Below are positions 50,771 through 60,470 of a stretch of DNA of 64,000 nt, one piece after another. This DNA is from Homoserinimonas sp044769865 (lineage in GTDB: Bacteria; Actinomycetota; Actinomycetes; Actinomycetales; Microbacteriaceae): the NCBI RefSeq assembly GCF_044769865.1, contig NZ_JBIZWA010000001.1, forward strand, positions 620,001 through 684,000. The letters are read 5' to 3'. Below the pieces are notes generated by a model. That model worked only from the letters and a program-made list of their open reading frames with translations, was not told the DNA's origin and made no database searches. The first letter of the stretch is position 1. Each line of letters opens with the position of its first letter. The position numbers were made by a program, and so were the translations under genes.

Positions 50771-52692
50771 TCCTCCACTACGAACAGTCGGTCACCCTGT
50801 TTGACCTGCTGGCCCTTGCTCGCGCCGACCTCGGTCACGACACCGCTGATGGGCGCCGTGAGCGAGAGCTCCATCTTCATCGCCTCGATGATGCCGAGCG
50901 CTGCGCCCGCTTCGACGGTGTCGCCGACGGTGACGTTGGCGCTGAGCACGACCCCGGGCATGGGTGAGAGCACAACGCCGTCGCTCGCCTGGGCATCCGC
51001 CACGACGCCGCGCCGGCGCACGAGAGGCAGTCGATGACTCTGCCCCAGGTATGCGACGTCCGCCCCATCGGCCGAGACGATGACGGTCGCGGCATGCACG
51101 ACCCCGTCGACCTCCAGGCGCAGCCGTTCGGGGGTCTCGTCAACGAGCGACACCGAATGCTGCGACTCCCCCACGGCCATGCGGCCGTCAGCGCGGTCGA
51201 GCGAGACACGGGTGGCGACGGCGTCCACCGCGATGCTCGTGCTCCACGATGCTGCGGGCTGCCCCATGCGCCACCCGTCTGCGACGCCGAACGGATGCCC
51301 CGTGCTCGGCGTCGCCCCGGCGAGCGCCCACGTCGCGAAGATGGCGGGGATCGTGGCATCCGGAGCCTCGATCGCCGCGGGATTCGCATCGAGGAACGAG
51401 GTCGTGATGCTCGCGTCACGGAAGTCGGCGGAGTCCGCGAGCGCCCGCAGGAATCCGAGATTCGTCGTGACCCCGACGATGGCGGATGCGCCGAGCGCCT
51501 CCACGAGGGCCTGTCGCGCGAGTTCGCGGCTCCGCCCGTGCACGATGACCTTCGCGAGCATGGGGTCGTAGGCGGTGCCGACCTGCTGGCCCTCCTCGAG
51601 GGCGGTGTCGATGCGGGCATCCGCCGGCCAGACGAGGCGGCTGACGGTGCCGGTCTGCGGCAGGTAGCTGTTGAAGGGGTCCTCCGCGTAGACGCGCGCC
51701 TCGATCGCGTGGCCGCGCATGCGCACGTCCTGCTGCGTGAACGGGAGCGGCTCGCCCGCGGCCACCGCGAGCTGCAACTGCACGAGGTCGAGGCCCGTGA
51801 TGAGTTCGGTCACGGGATGTTCGACCTGGATGCGGGTGTTCATCTCGAGGAAGAAGCACTCCTCCCCCGACACGAGGAACTCCACCGTGCCCGCATTCGT
51901 GTAGCCGACCGCCTTCGCGAGTGCGACGGATGCGCTCGTGAGCTGCTCGCGCACCGCCTCGGAGATCGTCGGCGCGGGAGCCTCCTCAAGCACCTTCTGG
52001 TGGCGCCGCTGCGTCGAGCAGTCGCGCTCGAAGAGGTGCACGACGTTGCCGTGCGCATCCGCGAGCACCTGCACCTCGACGTGCCGCCCGTCCGGCAGGT
52101 ACCGCTCGACGAGGAGGGTCGCGTCGCCGAAAGACTTCTGCGCCTCACGCTCGGCGGCGTCGAAGGAGGCATCGAACTCGGCCGGGGTGCGGACGATGCG
52201 CATCCCCTTGCCGCCGCCGCCCGCGGCCGCCTTGATGAGCACGGGAAACTCGAGGCCCTCGGCCTGGGCGCCGCCGCGCGTCACGGCAACGGACGGCACG
52301 ACCGGCACGCCGGCCTGGATCGCGAGCTCGCGAGCGGCATCCTTGCGCCCCATCGCCTCGATCACGTCGGCGCTGGGGCCCACGAAGATGAGTCCCGCCT
52401 CGGTGACGGCGCGGGCGAAGGGCGCGTGTTCCGAGAGGAATCCGTAACCGGGGTGGATCGCCTCGGCGCCCGTGGCCCTCGCCGCCGCGAGGATCGCCGG
52501 GATGTTCATGTAGGACTCGGATGCCGGCGTGGGGCCGAGCCGCACCGCGACATCCGCCGCCCGGGTGTGGGGTGCGCCGCGGTCGGCATCCGAATACACG
52601 GCAACCGTGCGCAGCCCCCTGGCCCGGGCTGCACGGATCACCCGCAGGGCGATCTCGCCGCGATTGGCCACCAGGAGCGTGCTGAATGACAT
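50767..52692 (-). CDS. Acyl-CoA carboxylase biotin-carboxylase/BCCP subunit
   Basis: A 641-residue subunit: biotin carboxylase (about 1-450, with LVANRGEIALRVIRAAR, the ATP-grasp KAAAGGGGKGMRIV, and FLEMNTRIQVEHPVTE), a linker domain and the biotinyl domain whose lysine lies in IIEAMKMELSL near the end. It carboxylates biotin with ATP and bicarbonate and hands it to the partner carboxyltransferase encoded upstream. The ATG at 52692 has AGGA ten bases upstream; a GTG at 52701 overlapping the previous stop (GTGA) is the alternative. Type: methylcrotonyl-, geranyl- or propionyl-CoA cannot be told apart safely. Confidence 0.93.
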   Translation of the reverse strand: MSFSTLLVANRGEIALRVIRAARARGLRTVAVYSDADRGAPHTRAADVAVRLGPTPASESYMNIPAILAAARATGAEAIHPGYGFLSEHAPFARAVTEAGLIFVGPSADVIEAMGRKDAARELAIQAGVPVVPSVAVTRGGAQAEGLEFPVLIKAAAGGGGKGMRIVRTPAEFDASFDAAEREAQKSFGDATLLVERYLPDGRHVEVQVLADAHGNVVHLFERDCSTQRRHQKVLEEAPAPTISEAVREQLTSASVALAKAVGYTNAGTVEFLVSGEECFFLEMNTRIQVEHPVTELITGLDLVQLQLAVAAGEPLPFTQQDVRMRGHAIEARVYAEDPFNSYLPQTGTVSRLVWPADARIDTALEEGQQVGTAYDPMLAKVIVHGRSRELARQALVEALGASAIVGVTTNLGFLRALADSADFRDASITTSFLDANPAAIEAPDATIPAIFATWALAGATPSTGHPFGVADGWRMGQPAASWSTSIAVDAVATRVSLDRADGRMAVGESQHSVSLVDETPERLRLEVDGVVHAATVIVSADGADVAYLGQSHRLPLVRRRGVVADAQASDGVVLSPMPGVVLSANVTVGDTVEAGAALGIIEAMKMELSLTAPISGVVTEVGASKGQQVKQGDRLFVVEE

Positions 52693-52697
52693 GCGCG

Positions 52698-54254
52698 TCA
52701 CATCCTGAAGACGCCGTAGGACGGCGCCGGGATCGGGGAGTTGGCGGCGACCGACAGGCCCATGCCGAGCACGCGGCGCGTGTCGGCGGGGTCGATGACG
52801 CCGTCATCCCAGAGGCGGGCGGTCGAGTAGTAGGGCGAACCCTGTTCCTCATACTGCGTGAGGATCGGGTCGCGGAAGGCGGCCTCCTCCTCGGGCGACC
52901 ATTCGCCACCCTTCGCCTCGATCGCGTCGCGGCGCACGGTCGCGAGCACGGATGCCGCCTGCTCGCCGCCCATGATCGAGATGCGGGCGTTGGGCCACAT
53001 CCAGAGGAAGCGCGGGTCATAGGCGCGGCCGCACATGCCGTAGTTGCCGGCACCGTAGGAGCCGCCGATCACGACCGTGAACTTGGGGACGACGGACCCC
53101 GCCACGGCCGTCACGAGTTTTGCCCCGTCCTTCGCGATGCCGCCGTTCTCGTACTCGCGGCCCACCATGAATCCCGTGATGTTCTGCAGGAACACGAGCG
53201 GGATGCCGCGCTGGTTGCACAGCTCGACGAAGTGGGCACCCTTGAGCGCGGACTCCGAGAAGAGGATCCCGTTGTTGGCGACGATCCCGACCGGGTACCC
53301 CCAGATGCGGGCGAAGCCCGTGACGAGCGTCGTGCCATAGAGCTCCTTGAACTCCTGCAGCTCGGAGCCGTCGACGATGTGCCGGATGACCTCACGCACG
53401 TCATAGGGCGTGCGAGAGGAGACGGGCACGACGTCATACAGCCCCTCCTGCTCGTGCAGCGGCTCGACGATCTCGCGCTGCTGCAGGCTCGGCGCCTCGT
53501 GCCGTTCGAAGGTCGCGACGATGTTGCGCACGATCTGGAGCGCGTGGTCGTCGTCCTCCGCGAGGTGGTCGGCGACGCCGGAGGTGCGCGCGTGCACGTC
53601 GCCGCCGCCGAGCTCCTCCGCGCTGACGACCTCCCCCGTCGCCGCCTTCACGAGGGGTGGCCCGCCGAGGAAGATCGTGCCCTGCTTGCGCACGATGACC
53701 GTCTCATCCGACATCGCCGGAATGTAGGCGCCGCCCGCCGTGCAGGAACCCATGACGGCCGACACCTGCGGGATGCCGCGAGCGCTCATCTGCGCCTGGT
53801 TGTAGAAGATGCGCCCGAAGTGTTCCTTGTCGGGGAACACCTCGTCCTGCATCGGCAGGAAGCCCCCGCCCGAGTCGACCAGGTAGATCGCGGGAAGCCT
53901 GTTCTGCAGCGCGATCTCCTGCGCGCGCAGGTGCTTCTTCACCGTGAGCGGGTAGTACGTGCCCGCCTTCACGGTCGCGTCGTTGGCAACGATGACGCAT
54001 TGGCGGCCGCTCACCATGCCGATGCCCGCGATGACGCCCGCGCTCGGCACCTCTCCCCCGTACATGCCCTCGGCCGCGAGGGGAGCGATCTCGAGGAACG
54101 GGCTGCCCGGGTCGAGCAGGCGGTCCACCCGTTCGCGCGGCAACAGCTTGCCCCGCGCCGTGTGCTTCTCACGGGCGCTGGCCGAGCCGCCCTGCCGCGC
54201 CGCGTGCATCCGCTCCCTGAGCTCTTCGACCAGTGTGCGCAGTGATTCCGTCAT
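52698..54254 (-). CDS. Acyl-CoA carboxylase carboxyltransferase subunit (MccB-like)
   Basis: A 518-residue crotonase-fold carboxyltransferase. Seen: RGKLLPRERVDRLLDPGSPFLEI, VDSGGGFLPMQDEVFPD, GSCTAGGAYIPAMSDE and the second-half GGSYGAGNYGMCGRAY. These match methylcrotonoyl-CoA carboxylase beta more than propionyl-CoA carboxylase beta (which has DSGGARIQ and GPCAGGAVYSP). It takes carboxyl-biotin to the gamma carbon of an enoyl-CoA. It is the first gene of the three-gene unit. The ATG at 54254 fits the family start; the ribosome site is weak. Confidence 0.92.
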   Translation of the reverse strand: MTESLRTLVEELRERMHAARQGGSASAREKHTARGKLLPRERVDRLLDPGSPFLEIAPLAAEGMYGGEVPSAGVIAGIGMVSGRQCVIVANDATVKAGTYYPLTVKKHLRAQEIALQNRLPAIYLVDSGGGFLPMQDEVFPDKEHFGRIFYNQAQMSARGIPQVSAVMGSCTAGGAYIPAMSDETVIVRKQGTIFLGGPPLVKAATGEVVSAEELGGGDVHARTSGVADHLAEDDDHALQIVRNIVATFERHEAPSLQQREIVEPLHEQEGLYDVVPVSSRTPYDVREVIRHIVDGSELQEFKELYGTTLVTGFARIWGYPVGIVANNGILFSESALKGAHFVELCNQRGIPLVFLQNITGFMVGREYENGGIAKDGAKLVTAVAGSVVPKFTVVIGGSYGAGNYGMCGRAYDPRFLWMWPNARISIMGGEQAASVLATVRRDAIEAKGGEWSPEEEAAFRDPILTQYEEQGSPYYSTARLWDDGVIDPADTRRVLGMGLSVAANSPIPAPSYGVFRM

Positions 54255-54363
54255 GCGGCCGGGCCCTGTGGCCTGCCATAGGTCGCGGCGGCACCCAGAC
54301 CGGTGCCAGCGACACCCCATCGTGTCTCCATACCGCGATCCTAATCACGCGATCTGGGCAGCG

Positions 54364-55938
54364 TCAGTCAGCGAAGGCGTGAAACGGCCCGAGCGCTCGG
54401 AAGCGCACACGACAGCCCGCCGGCAGCTGGCCCGCAAGGTCGAGGTGGTGGGATGCGACGGCGCCGATGACGGGATACCCGCCCGTCAGCGGGTGGTCGG
54501 CAAGGAACAGCACGGGCTGCCCATCGGCCGGCACCTGGATCGCACCCGTGACCGTGCCCTCGCTCGGGAGTTCGCCGTGGACCGTCCGCTCGAGCGGTTG
54601 TGCGCCGTCGAGCCGCAGCCCGACGCGGTTCGAGCGCGGCGTCACGTGCCATTCCTGTCGCTGCAGGAGCTCGAGTGCATCGTGCGTGAACCAATCGCTG
54701 CGCGGCCCCAGCACGACGTCGAGCACGACCAGTTCGCTTGGCGCGGGGAACGAGCGTTCGGGCGACTGCGCCGTATCGACCACCCGGATGCCGCGAGCGG
54801 CCCTGCGCACCGAGAGTCGCGTGCCCGGGGCGAGTGCGGGAGGGCCGAGGCCCGAGAGCGTGTCGGTCGAGCGGCTGCCGAGCACGACTTCAGCCTCGAG
54901 TCCGTGCCGCACGGCGAGGTAGGCGCGCACGCCGCGCGCTGGGGCGCCGATGTGAAGCTCCTCCCCGTCCTCGAGCGCGATGGCGCGCCTCGGCAGCACG
55001 GCGCTCTCCCCCGCCGCCGACACGAGCCGCAGCTCGCCGACCGCGCCCGTGACCGCCACCTCCGTCACCCCGCGACTCACGACGACGAGTCCACCGTGCG
55101 CGACCTCGATGCCAGCAGCGCCCGCCTCATTGCCGACGAGCCGGTTGGCCTCGCGCAGCGAGCGACGATCGAGGGCCCCCGACGGGGAGACGCCGAGGCT
55201 CGCGTGCCCGGCTCGCCCCAGGTCCTGCACGAGCGACTGGATGCCCGCCTGCCGCACCTCGAGGGTGGGCCCTTCTGCTGCCGCTGGGCTCGTGGCATCC
55301 GCGGTGCGCACCGGGCCACGCCGCGCGCCCCGAGCTTCGACGAAGCGCACGCGGTCGCCGGGCTGCAGCAGGGCGGGCGTCTCGCGCGAGAGGTCCCACA
55401 TGGGCACGTCGGTCACGCCGATGAGCTGCCAGCCGCCGGGACTCTCGCGCGGGTAGACGCCGCTGAAGGTGCCCGCGAGGCCGACGGAGCCGGCCGGGAT
55501 GCGCGTGCGCGGCGTCGCCCTGCGCGGCACGTCGAGCGCGGGGTCACCACCGCTGAGGTAGGCGAAGCCCGGCGCGAACCCGGTGAAGGCCACGCGATAC
55601 TCGGTGCCCGTGTGCCGCTCGACGACCTCGCGCTCGCTCAGGCCGAGGATCGCGGCAACCTCAGCGAGGTCGTCGCCGTCGTAGTGCACGGGGATCTCCA
55701 CGAGCGTTCCCGAGCTCGCCTCGGCGGTGCCCAATGTGCGGGCTCGCAGGAACTCGACGAGCCGCTCCGCCGTCACGGCGGCCGGCTCGTACCTCAGCAG
55801 CACGGTGCGGGCGCCCGGCACCAGCTCGACGACGCCGCGGAGTGGCTCCGCGACGAGCGAGGCGTGCAGCGCCATCGCCTGGCCCAGGTCATCGACCTCG
55901 ACGAGCACCGCGTCATCGGCGGCGGGAAGCACTCGCAT
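54364..55938 (-). CDS. pxpBC: 5-oxoprolinase subunits B and C fused (PxpB-PxpC)
   Basis: A 524-residue fusion. Residues 1 to about 205 are PxpB/KipI (VPGARTVLLRYEP, YRVAFTGFAPGFAYLSG, ALLQPGDRVRFVE). Residues from about 228 are PxpC/KipA (VRQAGIQSLVQDLGRAGHASLGVSPSGALD, NRVGLRLDG, QPVLFLADHPLTGGYPVIG). With PxpA it hydrolyses 5-oxoproline (pyroglutamate), a damage product of glutamine, to glutamate using ATP. pxpA lies 5 bp upstream. Separate B and C genes are the common form; the fusion is known in other bacteria too. Confidence 0.92.
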   Translation of the reverse strand: MRVLPAADDAVLVEVDDLGQAMALHASLVAEPLRGVVELVPGARTVLLRYEPAAVTAERLVEFLRARTLGTAEASSGTLVEIPVHYDGDDLAEVAAILGLSEREVVERHTGTEYRVAFTGFAPGFAYLSGGDPALDVPRRATPRTRIPAGSVGLAGTFSGVYPRESPGGWQLIGVTDVPMWDLSRETPALLQPGDRVRFVEARGARRGPVRTADATSPAAAEGPTLEVRQAGIQSLVQDLGRAGHASLGVSPSGALDRRSLREANRLVGNEAGAAGIEVAHGGLVVVSRGVTEVAVTGAVGELRLVSAAGESAVLPRRAIALEDGEELHIGAPARGVRAYLAVRHGLEAEVVLGSRSTDTLSGLGPPALAPGTRLSVRRAARGIRVVDTAQSPERSFPAPSELVVLDVVLGPRSDWFTHDALELLQRQEWHVTPRSNRVGLRLDGAQPLERTVHGELPSEGTVTGAIQVPADGQPVLFLADHPLTGGYPVIGAVASHHLDLAGQLPAGCRVRFRALGPFHAFAD

Positions 55939-55943
55939 GGGGC

Positions 55944-56708
55944 TCAGGCGGCGACCACGGGGGCGATCTGCACGCCGGCCGCCTCGAGCCGCTGCCGCAC
56001 GCGCCGGGCCATCTCGAGCGCGCCAGGGCTGTCGCCGTGCACGCAGATGGAGTCGGCGCGCACCCGCGCCACCGAACCGTCGATCGCCGTCACGGTTCCC
56101 TCGGTCACGAGCCGCAGCATCCGCTCGGCCACCTCGTCGGGGTCGTGCAGCACGGCTCCCGGTTCCCGGCGAGACACGAGGGTGCCCTCTGGCGTGTAGG
56201 CGCGATCGGCGAAGGCCTCAGCGACCGTGCGGAGGCCCGCCTCCTCGGCCAGCCGAAGCAGGGCCGAGCCGGGGAGGCCCATGACGGCCAGGCGCGGGTC
56301 GATCGCGACGATCGCCTCGACCACGTCCCGCGCCTGCCGCTCGTCGTGCACAGCCGTGTTGTAGAGCGCGCCGTGCGGCTTCACATAGCTGAGCTGTGCA
56401 CCGACGGATGCCGCAATCCCCTGCAGGGCCCCGATCTGGTAGATCACGTCCGCGACGAGGTCTGCGCTCTCGACGTCGATGTTGCGCCTGCCGAAGCCGG
56501 CGAGGTCGCGGTAGCCGGGATGCGCGCCGATCGCGACACCGGCAGCCCGCGCGCCCCTGACCGTGCGCAGGATCGAGCGGGGGTCTCCGGCGTGGAAACC
56601 ACACGCGACGTTGGCGCTCGACACGAGCTGGAGCATGGCGAGGTCGTCGCCCAACTCCCAGCGACCGAAGCCCTCGCCAAGGTCACTGTTGATGTCGATT
56701 GTTGCCAC
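55944..56708 (-). CDS. pxpA: 5-oxoprolinase subunit A (LamB/YcsF family)
   Basis: A 254-residue barrel enzyme subunit: IDINSDLGEGFGRWELGDD, SANVACGFHAGDP, GAHPGYRDLAGFGRR, YVKPHGALYN and RADSICVHGDSPGAL are all in the usual order. It works with PxpBC on 5-oxoproline. Start choice: the GTG at 56708 has GGGAG six bases upstream and gives the family length; upstream ATGs would add unrelated residues. Confidence 0.93.
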   Translation of the reverse strand: MATIDINSDLGEGFGRWELGDDLAMLQLVSSANVACGFHAGDPRSILRTVRGARAAGVAIGAHPGYRDLAGFGRRNIDVESADLVADVIYQIGALQGIAASVGAQLSYVKPHGALYNTAVHDERQARDVVEAIVAIDPRLAVMGLPGSALLRLAEEAGLRTVAEAFADRAYTPEGTLVSRREPGAVLHDPDEVAERMLRLVTEGTVTAIDGSVARVRADSICVHGDSPGALEMARRVRQRLEAAGVQIAPVVAA

Positions 56709-56737
56709 TGCCGCTCCCGTCGCCGACGGCATCGACC

Positions 56738-57757
56738 CTAGCGGGCGGCGCGCTGCCTCGACACCTCGTAGAGGGTCACACTCGCGGCGATGCCCGCGTT
56801 GAGCGACTCCGTCGCGGCGCTGATCGGGATTGACACGATTGCGTCGCACGTCTCGGTCACGAGGCGAGAGAGCCCCTTGCCCTCGCTGCCGACGACGATC
56901 ACGAGCGGCTCCTTCGCGAGCTGCAGCGACGGCAGGTCGATGTCGCCGTCACCGTCGAGGCCGAGCACGAAGGCGCCGCGGTCCTTGAGCGCCTTGAGTG
57001 TCTGCGTGAGGTTCGCCGCCATCGCGACGGGCGTGCGGGCGGCGGCGCCGGCCGAGGTCTTCCACGCCGAGGCGGTCATGCCGACCGAGCGACGTTGCGG
57101 CACGATGACGCCCTGGCCACCAAAGGCAGCGGTCGAGCGGATGATCGCCCCCAGGTTGCGCGGGTCGGTGATGCCATCGAGTGCCACAAACAGGGGCACC
57201 TGGCCGCGGTCGACCGTGAGGTCGAAGAGGTCGATGGGGTGCGCGTACTCATAGGGCGGCACCTTGAGGGCGACGCCCTGGTGCACGGAGTCGAAGCCGC
57301 CCATGCGGTCGAGCTCCGGACGCATGACCTCGAGCACGGGGAGGCCGCGCTTCGTGGCGATCGACATGATCTCCTTGACGCGGTCGTCGTACTCGATGCG
57401 GGTCGCGATGTAGAGCGCCGTTGCCGGGATCTTGGCGCGCAGCGCCTCGACGACCGAGTTGCGGCCCGTCACGACCTCGGCCTGGTTGGCGCCCTGCTCC
57501 GACTTGCGCTGGCGCGACTGCGGCGGGCGGCCGCCATCGGCCTGCTGGGGCTTGCCGCCCCGGCCACCGCGCTTCTCGGCGAGACGCTCCTGCGCCGCCT
57601 TGCGCTTGCCCGCGGGGTGGTACGGGCGGTCCTCCGCCTTGGGGGTCGGCTTGCGACCCTCGAGGGCCTGGCGACCCTGGCCGCCAGAGCCGACCTGGGG
57701 CCCCTTGCGGCTCTTGCGCACGGCTCCGGCCCTGGGCTTGTTTCCGCTGTTCTTCAT
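56738..57757 (-). CDS. rlmB: 23S rRNA (guanosine-2'-O-)-methyltransferase RlmB
   Basis: A 339-residue SpoU/TrmH-family protein. A basic, disordered head of ~90 residues precedes an L30e-like substrate domain (GRNSVVEALRAKIPATALYIA) and the knotted SAM domain (LDGITDPRNLGAIIRSTAAFG, VIVVGSEGKGLSRLV, ISAATESLNAGIAASVTLYE: motifs 1-3). It methylates G2251 (E. coli numbers) of 23S rRNA. It lies just downstream of cysS, the usual actinobacterial order. Confidence 0.94.
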   Translation of the reverse strand: MKNSGNKPRAGAVRKSRKGPQVGSGGQGRQALEGRKPTPKAEDRPYHPAGKRKAAQERLAEKRGGRGGKPQQADGGRPPQSRQRKSEQGANQAEVVTGRNSVVEALRAKIPATALYIATRIEYDDRVKEIMSIATKRGLPVLEVMRPELDRMGGFDSVHQGVALKVPPYEYAHPIDLFDLTVDRGQVPLFVALDGITDPRNLGAIIRSTAAFGGQGVIVPQRRSVGMTASAWKTSAGAAARTPVAMAANLTQTLKALKDRGAFVLGLDGDGDIDLPSLQLAKEPLVIVVGSEGKGLSRLVTETCDAIVSIPISAATESLNAGIAASVTLYEVSRQRAAR

Positions 57758-57782
57758 GGGGTGTCCCTACTGCTCGGCACTG

Positions 57783-59201
57783 CTATCTGTCTGTGAGGCT
57801 CCAATGTGGGCCTTCCGGGGTGTCCTCGATCTGGATGCCCGCGGCGGCAAGCTCGTCACGGATGCGGTCGGCCTCGGCGAAGTCCCGCGCCTCGCGCGCA
57901 ACCCGCCGACTGTCGAGCAGTCGCGTCACGAGGGAGGAGAGGGCCGTGACGGCCGGCTCATCCGCTGCAGTCTGCCACTCTACGCTGAGCGGATTGATGC
58001 CCAGGATGTCGGTCATCGCAAGCACGGCACCCTGAGCGCGCGCGGCCGTCGCGAGATCCTCGTTGTCGAGCGCCGCATTGCCGGCCCGCACGGTGTCGTG
58101 GATGACGGCGATCGCCTGGGGCACCGAGAGGTCGTCGTCCATCGCCGCGGCGAACTCCTCGGGCACATCCCGCACCACCTCGGCTGCGAACCGCGTGGAC
58201 GAGATGCGTCGGTCGGCTCTCCGCAGGAAGCCCTCGATCCGCTCGATCGCCGAGTCGGCCTCCTCCAGCACCCCGTCGTGGTAGTCGATCGTGGAGCGGT
58301 AGTGCGCCGAGCCGAGGTAGTAGCGCACGGCGAGAGGGCGTGCAGCCGAGAGCAGGTCACTCGCGAAGACGGAGTTGCCGAGCGACTTCGACATCTTCTG
58401 CCCGTTGACGTTCACGAGGCCGTTGTGCACCCAGTAGCTGGCGAAGGCATCCCCCGCGGCGGCCGACTGGGCGAGCTCGTTCTCGTGATGCGGGAAGCGC
58501 AGGTCGAGCCCACCGCCGTGGATGTCGAACGCCGGGCCGAGATAGCGCGACGACATGGCCGAGCACTCGATGTGCCAGCCGGGCCGTCCCGCGCCCCAGG
58601 GCGACGGCCAACTCGCCGAGGCTGGCTCCTCCGGCTTGTGCCCCTTCCAGAGCGCGAAGTCGCGGGGGTCGCGCTTGCCACGCGGGTCGGCATCCGTCGC
58701 GGGCGCCATGTCATCGAGCCCCTGACGCGTCAGCTCCCCGTAGGTCGGCCACGACGCCGTGTCGAAGTAGACGTCGCCCGAGCCGTCCTCCGCCGCGTAG
58801 GCGTGGCCACGGTCGATGAGTCGCTGGATGATCTCCTGCATCTGCCCGATGCTCGCGGTCGCGCGCGGCTCATAGGTCGGGGCGAGGATGCCGAGGGCAC
58901 GGTACCCGGCGGTGAACTCGAGCTCCACGCGGTAGGCGAGCGCCCACCACTCCTCCGACTCGGAGGCGTTCGCGAGGATCTTGTCGTCGATGTCGGTGAC
59001 GTTGCGCACGAAGGTGACGTCGTAGCCGCGCCAGGTGAACCAGCGGCGCCACAGGTCGTAGACGAGGGCCGAGCGCAGGTGCCCGATGTGCGGCGACGAT
59101 TGCACGGTGGGTCCGCAGACGTAGATGCCCACGCGACCTGGCTCGAGCGGTTCGAAGTCGAGCAACTCCTGGGCACGGGAGTCGTAGAGGCGCACGGTCA
59201 T
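57783..59201 (-). CDS. cysS: Cysteinyl-tRNA synthetase
   Basis: A 472-residue class-I synthetase. Zinc ligands: Cys in YVCGPTV, Cys in HIECSAM and His in FPHHENE. The HIGH motif is SSPHIGHLRS, and the KMSKS loop is GQKMSKSLGN. The length is normal. TAAGCT lies seven bases before the ATG at 59201, so leaderless. It sits between ispDF and rlmB, as in Mycobacterium. The MshC ligase is similar but shorter; the intact C-terminal anticodon-binding part (ALDNEDLATAARAQGAVLAMTDILG) supports CysS. Confidence 0.96.
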   Translation of the reverse strand: MTVRLYDSRAQELLDFEPLEPGRVGIYVCGPTVQSSPHIGHLRSALVYDLWRRWFTWRGYDVTFVRNVTDIDDKILANASESEEWWALAYRVELEFTAGYRALGILAPTYEPRATASIGQMQEIIQRLIDRGHAYAAEDGSGDVYFDTASWPTYGELTRQGLDDMAPATDADPRGKRDPRDFALWKGHKPEEPASASWPSPWGAGRPGWHIECSAMSSRYLGPAFDIHGGGLDLRFPHHENELAQSAAAGDAFASYWVHNGLVNVNGQKMSKSLGNSVFASDLLSAARPLAVRYYLGSAHYRSTIDYHDGVLEEADSAIERIEGFLRRADRRISSTRFAAEVVRDVPEEFAAAMDDDLSVPQAIAVIHDTVRAGNAALDNEDLATAARAQGAVLAMTDILGINPLSVEWQTAADEPAVTALSSLVTRLLDSRRVAREARDFAEADRIRDELAAAGIQIEDTPEGPHWSLTDR

Positions 59202-59260
59202 GCGCCCAAGCTTATTCGAGCGAAGCGCGGCACGACTCGGCCGACGGATGCCTCGGCCCG

Positions 59261-60436
59261 CTAGTTCACCGAGCGGATGAGCGCGGTCGCGAGCGCCGTC
59301 AGCCCCTCGCCGCGCCCCGGGAACCCGAGACCGTCCGAGGTCGTCGCGGAGACACTTACCGGCGCGCCGACGAGACCGCTGAGGTTCTGCTCGAGTTCGA
59401 CGCGGCGCCCCGCGAGCTTGGGCTGGTTCGCGATCACCTGCACGGCGACGTTGACGACCTCATAGCCGGCCCCCGCGACCAGTCGCACGGTCTCCCGAAT
59501 GAAGACGTCGCCGTGGGCACCAGCGAAGCGGTCGTCGGCGGTGCCAAAGCGGCCGCCGATGTCGCCGAGCCCCGCGGCCGAGAGCAGCGCGTCGCAGATG
59601 GCGTGGCAGACGGCATCCCCGTCGCTGTGGCCCTTGAGCCCCGGTTCGTCCGGCCAGTAGACGCCGCCGAGCCACAGCGGGCTCTCGGGATCGAAGGCAT
59701 GAACGTCGAGGCCGATACCGCTGCGGAAGACCGGCACGTCACTCGAACGCCCGGCCGCAAGCGTCTCGGCGCGGGAGAGGTCCCACGGCGTCGTGACCTT
59801 GAACGCCAGCGGATCGCCCGAGACCGTCGTGACGGCGTGGCCGGCCGCGGCGAAGAGGGCTGCGTCGTCCGTGTGCTCAACGGTTGCCCCGGCGTATGCA
59901 GCGACGAGCTGTGCTCGCGGGAATCCCTGCGGGGTCTGCGCTGCCGCCAGCTCTGAGCGATCCGGGGTACCCACGACCGAACCATCGCGCTTGAGTTGCT
60001 TGATCGTGTCGGCGACCGGCAGCACGGGCAGCACGCCCGCGCGAGTCGCGCGTGCGGCATCCGCCACCGTGTCGAAGAGCGACGAGGGCGTGAACGCCCG
60101 CGCAGCATCGTGCACGAGCACGACGTCGACCGAGCCGCGCACCGCGGCAAGCCCCGCCGCGACCGACTCCTGACGGGTGGAACCACCCGCGACGGCCGTC
60201 ACGAGGTCGGCGACCGGCCCCGCGAGCTCTCGCGCGATCGACTCCGCCGCCTCGACGCGGTCCGTCGGCGCGACGACGACGACCTGGGCCGGTGCGGTCA
60301 TGCCCAGCACGGATGCGACGGCATGGCCCAGCAGGGTGCGCCCGGCAACCCTGACGAAGGCCTTGGGCTCGCCGAGTCCCAGGCGGGCGCCGCTGCCTGC
60401 GGCGACGATTACGACAGCGGTGCGAGGCTCATGCAT
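59261..60436 (-). CDS. ispDF: Bifunctional IspD/IspF of the MEP isoprenoid pathway
   Basis: A 391-residue fusion of two MEP-pathway enzymes. IspD (about 1-228): VVIVAAGSGARLGLGEPKAF (CTP loop), VLVHDAARAFTP and the K-x-T-T-PWDL motif. IspF (about 235-391): GIGLDVHAF (Zn ligands Asp and His), HSDGDAVCHAICDALLSAAGLGDIG and ATTSDGLGFPGRGEG. Thus one protein makes CDP-methylerythritol and later the cyclodiphosphate. In Mycobacterium the genes are adjacent but separate. TACCCT seven bases before the ATG at 60436 suggests a leaderless message. Confidence 0.95.
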   Translation of the reverse strand: MHEPRTAVVIVAAGSGARLGLGEPKAFVRVAGRTLLGHAVASVLGMTAPAQVVVVAPTDRVEAAESIARELAGPVADLVTAVAGGSTRQESVAAGLAAVRGSVDVVLVHDAARAFTPSSLFDTVADAARATRAGVLPVLPVADTIKQLKRDGSVVGTPDRSELAAAQTPQGFPRAQLVAAYAGATVEHTDDAALFAAAGHAVTTVSGDPLAFKVTTPWDLSRAETLAAGRSSDVPVFRSGIGLDVHAFDPESPLWLGGVYWPDEPGLKGHSDGDAVCHAICDALLSAAGLGDIGGRFGTADDRFAGAHGDVFIRETVRLVAGAGYEVVNVAVQVIANQPKLAGRRVELEQNLSGLVGAPVSVSATTSDGLGFPGRGEGLTALATALIRSVN

Positions 60437-60470
60437 GCTTACGAGGGTAGCGCCGGCCGACAACGCAGAA

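Noticed and set aside
53959..56199. 746-codon open frame on the plus strand
   Set aside because: Antisense to the carboxyltransferase start, PxpBC and part of PxpA. It crosses two intergenic gaps and has low-complexity Arg/Ser/Ala sequence.
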